Assembly: GCA_001972305.1 (NCBI GenBank)
Contig: BDDD01002234.1
Coordinates: 117,334 to 181,333 of the forward strand
DNA from: Cephalotus follicularis
Lineage: Eukaryota > Streptophyta > Magnoliopsida > Oxalidales > Cephalotaceae
Reading direction: 5' to 3'
DNA: 64,000 nt
This document shows, piece by piece, positions 32,650 through 43,995 of the stretch; position 1 is the stretch's first letter; each line of letters opens with the position of its first letter. The notes under the pieces were generated by a model. The model saw only the letters and a program-made list of their open reading frames with translations, was not told the DNA's origin and did not search any database. Position numbers and translations under genes: made by a program.

Positions 32650-33143
32650 ATCTAGCTTTGAATAGTAGTTCTTCATGGGTATTGGATACTGGATGTGGAA
32701 CTAACCTGTGCAATTCGTTGTAGGGACTAAGAAAAGTTAGAAAGCTTAGAGCTGGAGACTTGGACTTACGGCTTGGGGATGGATCTAGGATCATCGCTGA
32801 GGCTGTAGGGATTTATGACATTACTTTATGTAATGGTTATGTATTGACACTTGATCCTTGTTATTTCATTTCAACCGTTGTAAGGAATATTGTAAGTGTT
32901 TCATACTTATGTAATTTGGGCTTGGAGCTCAGATTCCAAGACATTCAATGTTTTGTTTATTCTGACAATGTTTGTGTCGGTAATGGTTTTATCGACAATG
33001 GATTATTTGTCTTAAATACTGCACAATCCAAAGTCCTATCCATAGAGCAAAGTAATAAGAAAAGACAAAGAGAAACTGAGTTAAATAAAACCTATACCTC
33101 GCATTGTAGACTTGGTCATCTTGGTGATACAAGACTATCATAG
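32650..33143 (+). pseudogene. Element E protease and pre-integrase region
   Basis: Protease active site WVLDTGC, then the LRLGDGSRI and GNIV-like (VVRNIVSVSYL) blocks, then the gag-pre-integrase block with integrase zinc residues (HCRLGHLGDTRLS). Two in-frame stops occur: TAG 32721-32723 (expected CAG, in the LQG block) and TAG 33141-33143. The protease would cleave the polyprotein. It is inactive as it stands. Confidence 0.87.
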
Positions 33144-33953
33144 TTGGTTAAGGATGATCTCCTTGATATTCAGGACTTAGAGTCCTATCCAACATGTGAA
33201 TCCTGTTTATTGGGTTTAGTCCATACTGACGTATGTGGTCCTATGTCAGTCAGTGCGCGAGGTGGTTATATCTACTTCATAACTTTTACCGACGATTTAT
33301 CTAGGTATGGTTATGTGTATCTAATGAAACACAAGTCAGAATCCTTTGAGAAATTTAACGAGTTCAGACTTGAAGTAGAAAAACAAATAGGTAAATCCAT
33401 TAAAATACTTCGGTCGGACCGAGGTGGAGAATACCTGTCAGCCGAATTCCTAGGTTATCTTAGAGATAACGGAATTCTATCTCAGTGGACTCCTCCTGGA
33501 ACACCACAACATAATGGTGTGTCCGAAAGGAGGAATCAGACTTTGTTAGACATGGTTCGATCGATGATGTCTTTTGATGACCTTCCTACCTATGTCTGGG
33601 GTTATGCCCTAGATACAGCTGCTTGTATCTTGAATCAGATTCCTTCAAAATCTGTGTCTTCTACTCCATTCCAGGTATGGTCAGGGAGGAAACCCAGCCT
33701 AAACCATTTCAAGGTTTGGGGCTATCCTACTTATGTCAAGGGGCTTGACGCAGATAAGTTGGAAGCGCGGTCGGACCGTTGCAGGTTTGTGGGGTATCCT
33801 AAAGAGACAAAAGGATACTACTTCTATCACTCTAGCGAACAAAAGATATTTGTTTTGTGAAATGCTGTGTTTCTAGAGAAGGAATACCTTCTTGACGGAA
33901 ACAGTGGGAGCAAGGTGGAACTCAAGGAGTTGCCACCGGTAGAAACCACATAG
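33144..33953 (+). pseudogene. Element E integrase
   Basis: The zinc site is completed by CESC. The catalytic core has HTDVCGP, TFTDDLSRYG, LRSDRGGEY and HNGVSERRN, giving the D-D-E residues. The GKR-like region KPSLNHFKVWGY and the copia block RCRFVGYPKETKGYYFY follow. Integrase inserts cDNA into the host genome. In-frame stops: TGA 33858-33860 (CGA to TGA) and TAG 33951-33953 (CAG to TAG). All motif residues are conserved, so the stops are recent compared with amino-acid drift. Confidence 0.9.
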
Positions 33954-35690
33954 GAGATGGAGGAGTTGGAGGTTAGACCTTCAACAGACACAGCTGAGAT
34001 TGGATCTCAGGCTGAGAATGGTTCTCAGTTGGGCAAAACTCCTTTGAGGAGATTAGGCAGAATCCCATTGGCACCTGAGAGGTATGGTTTCCTCATTGAT
34101 GGTACTGATGAGATAAACGTCATTGAAGATGACGAGCCTGCCAGCTAGTTAGAGGCAGTGCAAGGCACTGAATCTGAAGCATGGCTAGGAGCCATGAAAT
34201 CCGAGATGGATTCCATGTACTCCAACCAAGTGTGGAATTTGGTTGAAGCACCCGAAGGCATAGTGCCTATTTGCTGCAAATGGATCTTCAAGAAGAAGAT
34301 GAATGCATATGGAAAGATCGAGACTTATAAAGCTCGATTAGTAGTGAAAGGGTATAGGCAATGACATGGAGTTGACTATATTGAGACTTTCTCACCTGTC
34401 GCCATGCTTAAATCCATTAGGATTTTGCTTGCTATTGCCGCTCATTATGATTATGAGATATGGAAAATGGATGTCAAGACGGCATTCTTGAATGGGCGTC
34501 TTGAAGAGGATATTTATATGTCCCAACCCGAGGGGTTTACATCTTCCGAGCACCCGCACATGGTGTGCAAGCTCGAACGGTCCATCTATGGACTAAAGCA
34601 AGTGTCTCATAGCTGGAATCTACGTTTTGATGAAGCAGTCAAAGCTTTTGACTTCATTAAAAATGTAGATGAGCCATGTATTTATCGAAAGCAAGAGGGT
34701 CCTAGTATAACTTTCTTAGTGCTATATGTGGATGACATCCTGCTCATTGGGAATGATGTAGGGATGTTGCAGTCTGTAAAGATATGGCTGACTAAGAATT
34801 TTTCCATGAAAGATTTGGGAGAAGCCACCTATATACTGGGTATAAGGATCTTCAGGGATAGATCCAATAGGTTGCTTCGGCTTTCCCAAAGCCAGTACAT
34901 GAGCAAGGTGCTGAAAAGGTTTAGAATGGAGAATTCCAAGAGAGGCCTATTGCCAATAGGCGAAGGAATTCATCTTTCTCGAAAGATGTCTCCTCAGACA
35001 TCTGAAGAGAGAGCACGCGTGAGTCGGATACCTTATGCTTCAACAGTAGGGTCAATCATGTATGCCATGTTATGTACTAGGCCTGATGTCACACTTGCCC
35101 TGGGGATGGAAAGTCGTTTTCAGTCTGATCCCAGTGAGAAGCACTGGGAAATGGTCAAGGGAATCCTGAAGTACCTTAGGAGGACTCAGGATATATATGG
35201 AAAAGATAGTGATATGAAATTGGAGGGCTTTACAGACTCCATTTTTTACAGTGATCCGGATGATCACAAGTCTGTCTCTGGGTACATGTTCGTACTTAAT
35301 GGTGGAGCTGTGAGCTGGCGCAGTTCTAAGCAAGGGACTATTGCAGATTCTACCACAGAAGCCGAGTACATAGCAGCCTCAGACGCCACCAAGGAGGGTG
35401 TTTTGATGCGCAATTTCATTACTGAACTAGGAGTTGTTCCTTCCATAATTAGTCCAGTTGTAATATACTGTGATAATAATGGAGCTGTAGCACAAGCCAA
35501 GGAACCGCGGTCTCACCAGCGATCCAAACACATCGAGCGGCGCTACCATTTGATCCGAGAGATTATTGGTAGGGGAGATATACAGCTTGAGAGGGTCTCG
35601 TCAGAGGAGAACACAGAAGATCCGCTGACCAAGGCAATGGGCACCAAGGCTCTGGAGATTGTTAGATATAGTGACCCGACAAGCCATTAG
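33954..35690 (+). pseudogene. Element E reverse transcriptase and RNase H
   Basis: RT starts with WLGAMKSEMDSMYSNQVW and shows KARLVVKGYRQ, KMDVKTAFLNGRLEEDIYM, GLKQVSHSW and catalytic LYVDDILLIG. RNase H shows GFTDS, TEAEYIAASDA, YCDNNGAVAQAK and RSKHIERRYHLIRE. Stops at TAG 34146-34148 and TGA 34362-34364 (CGA to TGA) interrupt the N-terminal part; the last 429 codons are open. The frame runs 31 nt into the 3' LTR (which starts at 35660) and stops at 35690, so the pol C-terminus is encoded by the LTR itself. Confidence 0.92.
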
Positions 35691-37017
35691 ATGGATTGTC
35701 ATATTATATCTTACCATGGATCCTTAGACCTGAGCGACTACTCTATATTGTATGGAGACGTTATGCTTTGATCTCCACCTTACCCAGTCCTTACGCAGGG
35801 CTGGCAATCGGGTGGTCTTTGGGTATGATCGAATCTATACGAATATAAGCGAGTGCATAATAAGGGATTGTCACACCTGAGCGAAGGTGATCGGCCCTAT
35901 TATGCTGTGATTATACTTTGGACTTATGAAATCCTTGGCCAAGGTTGAGGTAGACTGGAAATTAGATTTCCGGAGAGTTTACTAAAGGTCCTTGTAATGA
36001 TCAGATATTTTAGCCATTGAGGTACTATCTAGGGTTGACACATATCCTTACCCTATACCTCATTCGGGGCCAAGTATGACAAGGGATTGTAGTACACGCG
36101 AACAGACGACTTAGCAAATCTGGATTATTGAGGAGTGGGAAAATTAATTAGATTAATTTTTCCATATGGATAATATTTGGATATTATTCCAATAGCATTT
36201 AAATTGGTCGAGGACCATTTAGAATGGCTAAACCGGACCCGAGGGGTATTTCGGTAATTTATGAACACCTCTCTGATAACCAAGATTTTAAAGGGTCCCT
36301 GCCTTATAATGATTAGATCTTTAATATGTTGGACATATTAAGTCTTGGTGTCAAATCTCGGTTGTGTGGATTTTGCATTTTGTGGAAACACATATGCTTG
36401 ATCTTACTTAACCAATATTCGAAGGGTACATGAGATCACTAAAAGAGTTAGACTCTTAATGCTTCACTGGCCAGAAGGCGTCGATGTCTTTTAGAAAGAC
36501 GTTGATGCTTAACTCTTGGAAAGACGTCGATGTCTTTTAGAAAGCGTCGATGTCTTTAGTGCCACATTGCATAGGCGTCGACGTCCTTTGTAAGGCGTCA
36601 ACGTCTTTGAGTAGAACGTGCTGCCTGTGCACGAGCTCACTTCGTGGGCACATTTTCTCTCTCTTTTCCAGCAACCATCTACTGTTCTTGGACGTTTTAG
36701 AAATGTGGGAATCATGGTTTCGGACTCCCAGGGAGTGAAGGCCATGATCCTTAGTGAATGGGAGATTGGGAGAGAGAATTGTAGGCTAGTTATAAGCATT
36801 TCTGCAGAAAATGCCAAAATGAGGTTAAGGCATTTTTGCTGGGCAAGAGCTCGAATTTCTCTACAGATTGTGTTTTCCTTTCATTTGTGATACACAAAGC
36901 AAGAGCTTGTCTAGGGTGGATTGATCATTGACTTCATTGGTCAATATCAATTTACCTTTTCCAAGCTAAGTGAGAGAAAGAGAGAGTTCAAGCACTTGAT
37001 CATTGCTGGTCGGATTG
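35660..37017 (+). mobile_element. 3' LTR of element E, part 1
   Basis: Begins TGTTAGATATAG. Compared with the 5' LTR it lacks about 456 bp at the junction near 35718 (TTACCATG joined to GATCCTTAGACC). It is interrupted at 37018 by element F with TSD GATTG and ends with the short part 2. Confidence 0.92.
36470..36615. repeat. GTCGAC motif cluster (E 3' LTR)
   Basis: Six copies matching those of the 5' LTR, with a few transitions (for example GGCGTCAACGTC against GGCGTCGACGTC). Confidence 0.85.
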
Positions 37018-37184
37018 TGTAATGCCCGGTATTTTCCTGAATGTAATATTTCGATTTATGATGTAATCTTAAATTTGGAATAATGAGAATGTTGAGTTTT
37101 GGACTCAAAAGTATGTTTAAAACCCTAATTATGGTCATAGAATTGAAGTGTGTATGTTAAAAGTTTGAAACGGCAACGTTCTGG

Positions 37185-37330
37185 GAAAAAGACATCGACG
37201 TCTTTTGGAAAGACGTCGACTCCTTGAAGAGCCAGGGCACACGTGAAGAAAGGGACATGCACGTCGACATGGAGAGAAGGCATCGACACCTTCTTGCTAA
37301 AAGGAGAAAAGACGTCGACACCTTTGGTGC
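37185..37330. repeat. GTCGAC motif cluster (F 5' LTR, cluster 1)
   Basis: Six copies: AGACATCGACGTCTTTT, AAAGACGTCGACTCC, CACGTCGACATGG, GGCATCGACACC, AAGACGTCGACACC and a weak one. Confidence 0.85.
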
Positions 37331-38069
37331 GAATGGACAACACGTTCTTCATCGGCAGAATAACGTGCAAGGAGAATTGTTTAAAGGCTACCTAACGCCT
37401 TTTCTAGTGCATATTGACGTGTTGTGCATGTCTGTGTATTGCCAGGGATGCCCAGAACATGTCCTCACATGGAACATGCAAGGAATCATGCCATCCTAAC
37501 ATGCCACCTGCAAAAGAAAAGAAAAGAGAACAAAAAGAAATGCAGAAAGAGAGATAGTGGGAGAGATTTCGGGAGCGGCTGTTAGATGACAAAATAAGTG
37601 TGTTAGGTGGGAGGTATCTGCATAAAAATAACCCTCCCCACCTATCTCTCTCATTTTATAACACCAGAAGAGAGAGAGAGAATTGGACAGTGTGTATTCC
37701 TCCATTGTTGAGTTTCTTGGAGCCTGGAGCTTGGAATCGCTGGTGCAGCTTCGGGACGGACCTTGAGAGGCTGCTGTGACCTGTTTGGATACTAAAAGAG
37801 GTGGACTTTCTGGTTCCTAACTTGGAACAACAAGGTAGGGGAAAGTGATGAGTTTATATGTGCATTTTGAGTTTTAAGTTAATGTATAGCATGGTGAATT
37901 GCATGTTGATGATTGGATTGAGATTCTGGACTTGTTGAAGTGTTACTGTGATGCACTGAGATTATTATGCATGTATAGCTACATGAATACGAGTGTTGTT
38001 GGTGTTATGGAATGATTCAGGAATGGCTTGGTGTGTTGAAATTGTGTAAAACCCGTTCTAGGTTGCAAA

Positions 38070-38460
38070 GACATCGATGTCTTTTGTAAAGACATCGACG
38101 CCTTTTCTGGGAATTTGTATGAACTGTGATGATTACTTCAGATGGCCATTTTAGCCACTTGGAATTACCTGTTTGGTTTCGGATTGATGCTATGGTTGTG
38201 TTACTATTAACCAATAGCATGTCTTGCACATTTATATAGTGGGATACGTTTATATAAAGGATTAAAAGGTTGAGTTTTAGCCTCTTGAATCAAGGTTCGC
38301 AACTGATACTTTCTGGTATGAAAAAGACATCGACGTCTTTGTAAAAGACGTCGACGTCTTTTGTACGAATACACCTGGAAATGCTTGTATATAGGTTGGA
38401 CGCTTTAGGCAGAAAGACATTGATGCCTTTGGAAATGACATCGACGTCTTTCCTCCTGGA
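38070..38460. repeat. GTCGAC motif cluster (F 5' LTR, cluster 2)
   Basis: Copies occur in three pairs (38078-38106, 38326-38362, 38416-38455). They include a perfect 20-bp palindrome AAAAGACGTCGACGTCTTTT at 38343-38362. Pair members are about 25-35 bp apart. Confidence 0.9.
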
Positions 38461-39427
38461 CAGTAGAATTTTGCATGAATGAGAACCGTTAGACCCGAAA
38501 CGACTCTAGAAACGAACCTAGATGCATTCTGAGCATATGTTTGCATTGTTACCGTGACTTGCATTATGGTTGCTTTCCTAAAAGTGTTAAAACCATTTTG
38601 AAAAGCTTGCGTGATTGTTATGATCATTTGGGTACGAAAATATATATTTGTCAAAACCTGATTTTATGTATTTTCGAAATGAAGTATTTCCAATGACAAA
38701 GAACTATTTTAAGGGTTTGATTACGAAACCGAATGTTTTGTGCGAAAATGTATATTTGTCGACTTAAGAATTTATATATTTTCAAAATGACTGGGGAAGT
38801 ATTTCCAAATACAGAGAGATGCATTGTTTTAAGTTTAAAACTTATTACAACTTGTGAACGGAAAAGTATATTTTAAACAAATTTATTTGATCAAGTAATC
38901 ATATGTAATTGCTTGACTTGTACTGTGAAATGCTTGTGCTTGTTGATTATTGGCCATCGTGCTAATAACCTGTTGATTACTTAGCCGCTGTGCTAGTAAC
39001 CTGTTGTTGGTTTAGTCGCCATGCTAAACAACTTACGGAGGACTTGCCCCAAAACCGTTCGCAAACAGGGATGGAGTAAGAGTGCGTGACGTTGGGGCCA
39101 GAAGAGAAGACTTGTTATTTTCTCTTAATTTGGGTTGTTGAACATTTATCATGTTATTTGGTTTTTGTAACATTGGATATTTGTTATCTTGTATTGTATC
39201 TTTATCTCACGCTCCATTTTGGGCGATCAACAGTTACGTTTGGTTTTGGGCATCATGTAGTATGGGATGCGTGATGTGTTTGGCTTATTTTTAATGCTTT
39301 CGCAAGTGATTATTGGATATAGAAAGTTTTAAATTTATGGTAAAATTGCATAAGCCGGATTTATTTGTTGATTGCCATACCACTTTATGTGTTGTCTATG
39401 TTTTATGGAAACGGAGTGTGACAGCAG

Positions 39428-39439
39428 TGGTATCAGAGC
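39428..39439 (+). other. Primer-binding site of element F
   Basis: TGGTATCAGAGC, exact match to the initiator-Met tRNA complement, four bases after the LTR end. Confidence 0.93.
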
Positions 39440-39535
39440 ATATTCCATATATGCTTAGCTAGGATATTTTCCTTGGCAATCAATGAATTGTTTCCTTAAA
39501 GTTGTGACTAACCATCGTCCCTCTTATAGGAACAT

Positions 39536-41587
39536 ATGGACCGAAGGAGAACACGAGGTAGGGCTAGAGCCGCTGGAGCCAATGCCCCTGAGGGAGGGAA
39601 CGTTCCTCAAGATACTAGAGATCCGATGACCCGGATTGCTGACTACTTCCAGCAGCAGATGGCCTTTAATATGGCCAATGTGGAGGAGATGCGCCATCAC
39701 TACGCGCAAGCCCGACCGCAACACAGAGCTCCCGATCATTGCCCGGGAGAGGATGGTAGTCAATTCGGAAGGGACATCGAGAGATTCATGAGACAAAACC
39801 CACCTAGTTTCCGGGGAGAGCTTGACGCCACAATTGCTGAAAGATGGCTTCAATATTTAGAGAAGATTTTCACAGTGATGGACTGTACCGATACCCAGAA
39901 GCTGAAAATTTCCGTGTACCGTCTTTGGGGAGAGGCCACTCACTGGTGGGAGATGGTCAAAGCAAAATGGGAGTCAGTTGGACTTGACGCCACATGGTAG
40001 AGGTTCCAGACAGAGTTCTTCGATTCCTATGTACATCGGATGGAGCAAGAGCGGAGAGAGACGGAGCTTCTTGAGTTACGGCAAGGGGAGATGTCTGTGG
40101 CCGAGTACCAGGCCAGGTTTATGGAGCTATCCAGACATTCACCATATCTGGTAGCTGATGATGAGAAGAAGATACGAAGGTTTTTGAAGGGTTTGCGACC
40201 GGACCTTCGGTCGAGGATCAGAGCTATGGAGCTGGGTACTTTCTCAAAGGTTGCTCAAAAAGCGAGACTCCTGGAGAGCATATCCAGTGAGGACCGAGCA
40301 GAGAGGGCTCGAGTGCAACAAGTTAAACAAAACCCGACGAGGCTAGCTTCTTCGAAATGGCAGGATAGTGGTTCTCCGAGTAAGTCATCAAGGAACAGAA
40401 TGGGGCAGACTGCCACGCTGAGGACTCCTAGTCAAGAGAGTAATGCAGGAACTGGAGCCTGTTATCACTGTGGTCGGAAGGGCTACTTGCAGAAGGATTG
40501 CTGGAGATATAATGGTTGGTGCTTGAGGTGTGGGGCACCTGGTCATTTAGTGAAGGACTGTCCAAAGAGTTCAGCTACAGCACCTACTGGGCCGGGGAGC
40601 AGCAGTGGCGCGGCTGCGGGACCATCACAGAGGAGAGATACCGGCAAGGGCATCGCAAAAGGTAGAGTCTTTGTACTTGCTCAGACTGAGGTTCCAGAGT
40701 CGACTTCGGTTGTTGGAGGTACTCTGTACATATATGGGTATTCTGCTAGAGTATTGATGGATTCAGGTGCATCACATTCATTCATATCTGCACATTTTGC
40801 ATCATGTTTAGATGTCACCCCTGACTGCTTGTCTTATACACTTGATGTGAGTACACCGACTGAGACTTCTATGTATACTGACTCGGTATATAGGAGTTGC
40901 GAGATGTCTATGGCAGGCATTCATCTATATGCAGATTTGATCGTACTGCCGATCCGTGACTTCGATGTGATATTGGGGATGGATTGGCTATCGGCGCACC
41001 GTGCTCGTATGGATTGCTACCACAAGACTGTGGATTTTTGTCTGCCCGACGGAACAACTTTTCAGTTCAAGGGAGACAAAGGATTTTCAACACCGATCAT
41101 ATCTTTTATCCGAGCATCGAGATACCTGAAGAAGGGATGCGAAGGATATTTGGCTTATGTTATTGATAGAAGGAAGGAGAAAGGCTTGAGCTTGGAAGAA
41201 ATTCCAGTCTTGTGCGAATTTCCGGATGTGTTTCCTGACGACTTGGGATCCTTACCGCCCAAGAGGAGTATGGAGTTCGTTATTGACCTTGTTCCTGGAA
41301 CGGCTCCTATCTCTAAATCACCCTATCGGATGGCTCCGGCTGAGTTGCGAGAGCTGAAGCTAAGATATATCCCGGACCCGACACATGTCCTGGATTATGA
41401 TACTGTTCCTGTACAGGATGATCTATCTTGTGAGGAGTTACCTGTGCGGATTCTCGATAGGAAGATACAGACTTTGAGGAACCGAACCATTTCCACGGTC
41501 AAGGTTCAATGGCAGTTTCACAAACCTGATGAGGCAACTTGGGAGCGTGAGGAGGATATCCGGGAACGCTACCCGCATTTGTTCTAG
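39536..41587 (+). pseudogene. Element F fused Gag-protease-chromodomain frame
   Basis: Starts ATG 39536 (MDRRRTRGRARAAGANAPEG). Gag core residues about 85-265 (PPSFRGELDATIAERWLQ, HWWEMVKAKW), zinc knuckles at about 309-322 (CYHCGRKGYLQKDC, with the zinc His replaced by Tyr) and 329-342 (intact CLRCGAPGHLVKDC), and protease DSGAS near 409. The frame runs to the RT N-terminal ELRELKL block and then jumps in frame, near 41362, to the chromodomain (DPTHVLDYD, EELPVRILDRK, EATWEREEDIRERY). RT, RNase H and integrase core are deleted. One TAG at 39998-40000 interrupts Gag; the frame is otherwise open. Confidence 0.92.
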
Positions 41588-41619
41588 TACTATGTAAATT
41601 TCGGGGACGAAATTTCTTC

Positions 41620-41632
41620 AAGGAGGGGTGGA
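41620..41632 (+). other. Polypurine tract of element F
   Basis: AAGGAGGGGTGGA directly before the 3' LTR start TGTAACGCCCGG. Confidence 0.88.
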
Positions 41633-41804
41633 TGTAACGCCCGGTATTTTCCTGAATGTAATATTTCAATTTATGATGTAATCTTAAATTTGGAATAATG
41701 ATAATGTTGAGTTTTGGACTCAAAACTATGTTTAAAACCCTAATTATGGTCATAGAATTGAAGTGTGTATGTTAAAAGCTTGAAACGGCAACGTTCTGGG
41801 AAAA

Positions 41805-41965
41805 AGGCATCGACGTCTTTTGGAAAGACGTCGACTCCTTTAAGAGCCAGGGCACACGTGAAGAAAGGGACATGCACGTCGACATGGAGAGAAGGAATCG
41901 ACACCTTCTTGCTAAAAGGAGAAAAGACAACGACGTCTAAAGAAAGACGTCGATGCCTTTGGTGC
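41805..41965. repeat. GTCGAC motif cluster (F 3' LTR, cluster 1)
   Basis: Seven copies, one or two more than the 5' LTR: a GACAACGACGTC / AAGACGTCGATGCC pair near 41932-41960 corresponds to a single copy in the 5' LTR. Confidence 0.85.
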
Positions 41966-42699
41966 GAATGGACAGCACGTTCTTCATCGGCAGAATAACG
42001 TGCAAGGAGAATTGTTTAAAGGCTACCTAACGCCTTTTCTAGTGCATATTGACGTGTTGTGCATGTCTGTGTATTGCCAGGGATGCCAAGAACATGTCCT
42101 CACATGGAACATGCAAGGAATCATGCCATCCTAACATGCCACCTGCAAAAGAAAAGAAAAGAGAACAAAAAGAAATGCAGAAAGAGAGATAGTGGGAGAG
42201 ATTTTGAGAGCGGCTGTTAGATGAGAAAATAAGTGTGTTAGGTGGGAGGTATGTGCATAAAAATAACCCTCCCCATCTATCTCTCTTGTTTTATAACACC
42301 AGAAGAGAGAGAGAGAATTGGACAGTGTGTATTCCTCCATTGTTGAGTTTCTTGGAGCCTGGAGCTTGGAATCGCTGGTGCAGCTTCGGGACGGACCTTG
42401 AGAGGCTGTTGTGACCTGTTTGGATACTAAAAGAGGTGGACTTTCTGGTTCCTAACTTGGAACAACAAGGTAGGGGAAAGTGATGAGTTTATATGTGCAT
42501 TTTGAGTTTTAAGTTAATGTATAGCATGGTGAATTGCATGTTGATGATTGGATTGAGATTCTGGACTTGTTGAAGTGTTACTGTGATGCACTGAGATTAT
42601 TATGCATGTATAGCTACATGAATACGAGTGTTGTTGGTGTTATGGAATGATTCAGGAATGGCTTGGTGTGTTGAAATTGTGTAAAACCCGTTCTGGGTT

Positions 42700-43090
42700 G
42701 CAAAGACATCGATGTCTTTTGTAAAGACATCGACGCCTTTTCTGGGAATTTGTATGAACTGTGATGATTACTTCAGATGGCCATTTTAGCCACTTGGAAT
42801 TACCTGTTTGGTTTCGGATTGATGCTATGGTTGTGTTACTATTAACCAGTATCATGTCTTGCACATTTATATAGTGGGATACGTTTATATAAAGGATTAA
42901 AAGGTTGAGTTTTAGCCTCTTGAATCAAGGCTCGCAACTGATACTATATGGTATGAAAAAGACATCGACGTCTTTGTAAAAGACGTCGACGTCTTTTGTA
43001 CGAATACACCTGGAAATGCTTGTATATAGGTTGGACGCTTTAGGCAGAAAGACATCGATGCCTTTGGAAATGACATCGCCGTCTTTCCTC
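42700..43090. repeat. GTCGAC motif cluster (F 3' LTR, cluster 2)
   Basis: Homologous to 38070-38460, including the perfect 20-bp palindrome at 42978-42997. Confidence 0.9.
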
Positions 43091-43975
43091 CTAGACAGTA
43101 GAATTTTGCACGAATGAGAACCGTTAGACCCGAAACGACTCTAGAAACGAACCTAGATGCATTATGAGCATATGTTTGCATTGTTACCGTGACTTGCATT
43201 ATGGTTGCTTTCCTAAAAGTGTTAAAACCATTTTGAAAAGCTTGCACGATTGTTATGATCATTTGGGTACGAAAATGTATATTTGTCAAAACCTGAATTT
43301 ATGTATTTTCGAAATGAAGTATTTCCAATGACAAAGAACTGTTTTAAGGGTTTGATTACGAAACCAAATGTTTTGTGCAAAAATGTATATTTGTCGACTT
43401 AAGAATTTATATATTTTCAAAATGACTGGGGAAGTATTTCCAAAGACAGAGAAATGCATTGTTTTAAGTTTAAAACTTATTACAACTTGTGAACGGAAAA
43501 GTATATTTTAAACAAATATATTTGATCAAGTAATCATATGTAATTGCTTGACTTGTACTGTGAAATGCTTGTGCTTGTTGATTGTTGGCCATCGTGCTAA
43601 TAACATGTTGATTACTTAGCCGCTGTGCTAGTAACCTGTTGTTGGTTTAGTCGCCATGCTAAACAACTTACGGAGGACTTGCCCCAAAACCGTTCGCAAA
43701 CGGGGATGGAGTAAGAGTGCGTGACGTTGGGGCCAGGAGGTGGCGACGGTCATGACGACTGGACTGTCTGGTTCCTTTTTGGGAACATATTTACTGCTTG
43801 TGTTGATATAACTTATGAGTTATACCTGTACTGTGAGCATGCATATATTTTTATATGTACATACTAGGATATTTTACTGTAAAAATCACATGTCATGACT
43901 CATCATTATGCATTCATTCATGATACTCCTTATCTTATGACTCGAACTGTATTTTATGGATTTATTCACTTAGCC

Positions 43976-43995
43976 GAGTGAGGACAAAGGCTAAC
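43976..43995 (+). promoter_or_regulatory. Conserved LTR module (F 3' LTR)
   Basis: GAGTGAGGACAAAGGCTAAC, 378 nt before the LTR end; absent from F's 5' LTR because of a deletion. Confidence 0.6.

Larger units (their letters stand above)
37018..39423 (+). mobile_element. 5' LTR of element F
   Basis: 2406 bp, TGTAATGCCCGG to GGAGTGTGACA. About 335 bp present in the 3' LTR (43738-44055 region) are missing at about 39102, including the conserved GAGTGAGGACAAAGGCTAAC module. Candidate leader with AACAACAAGGTAGGGGAAAG near 37825-37845. Confidence 0.93.
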
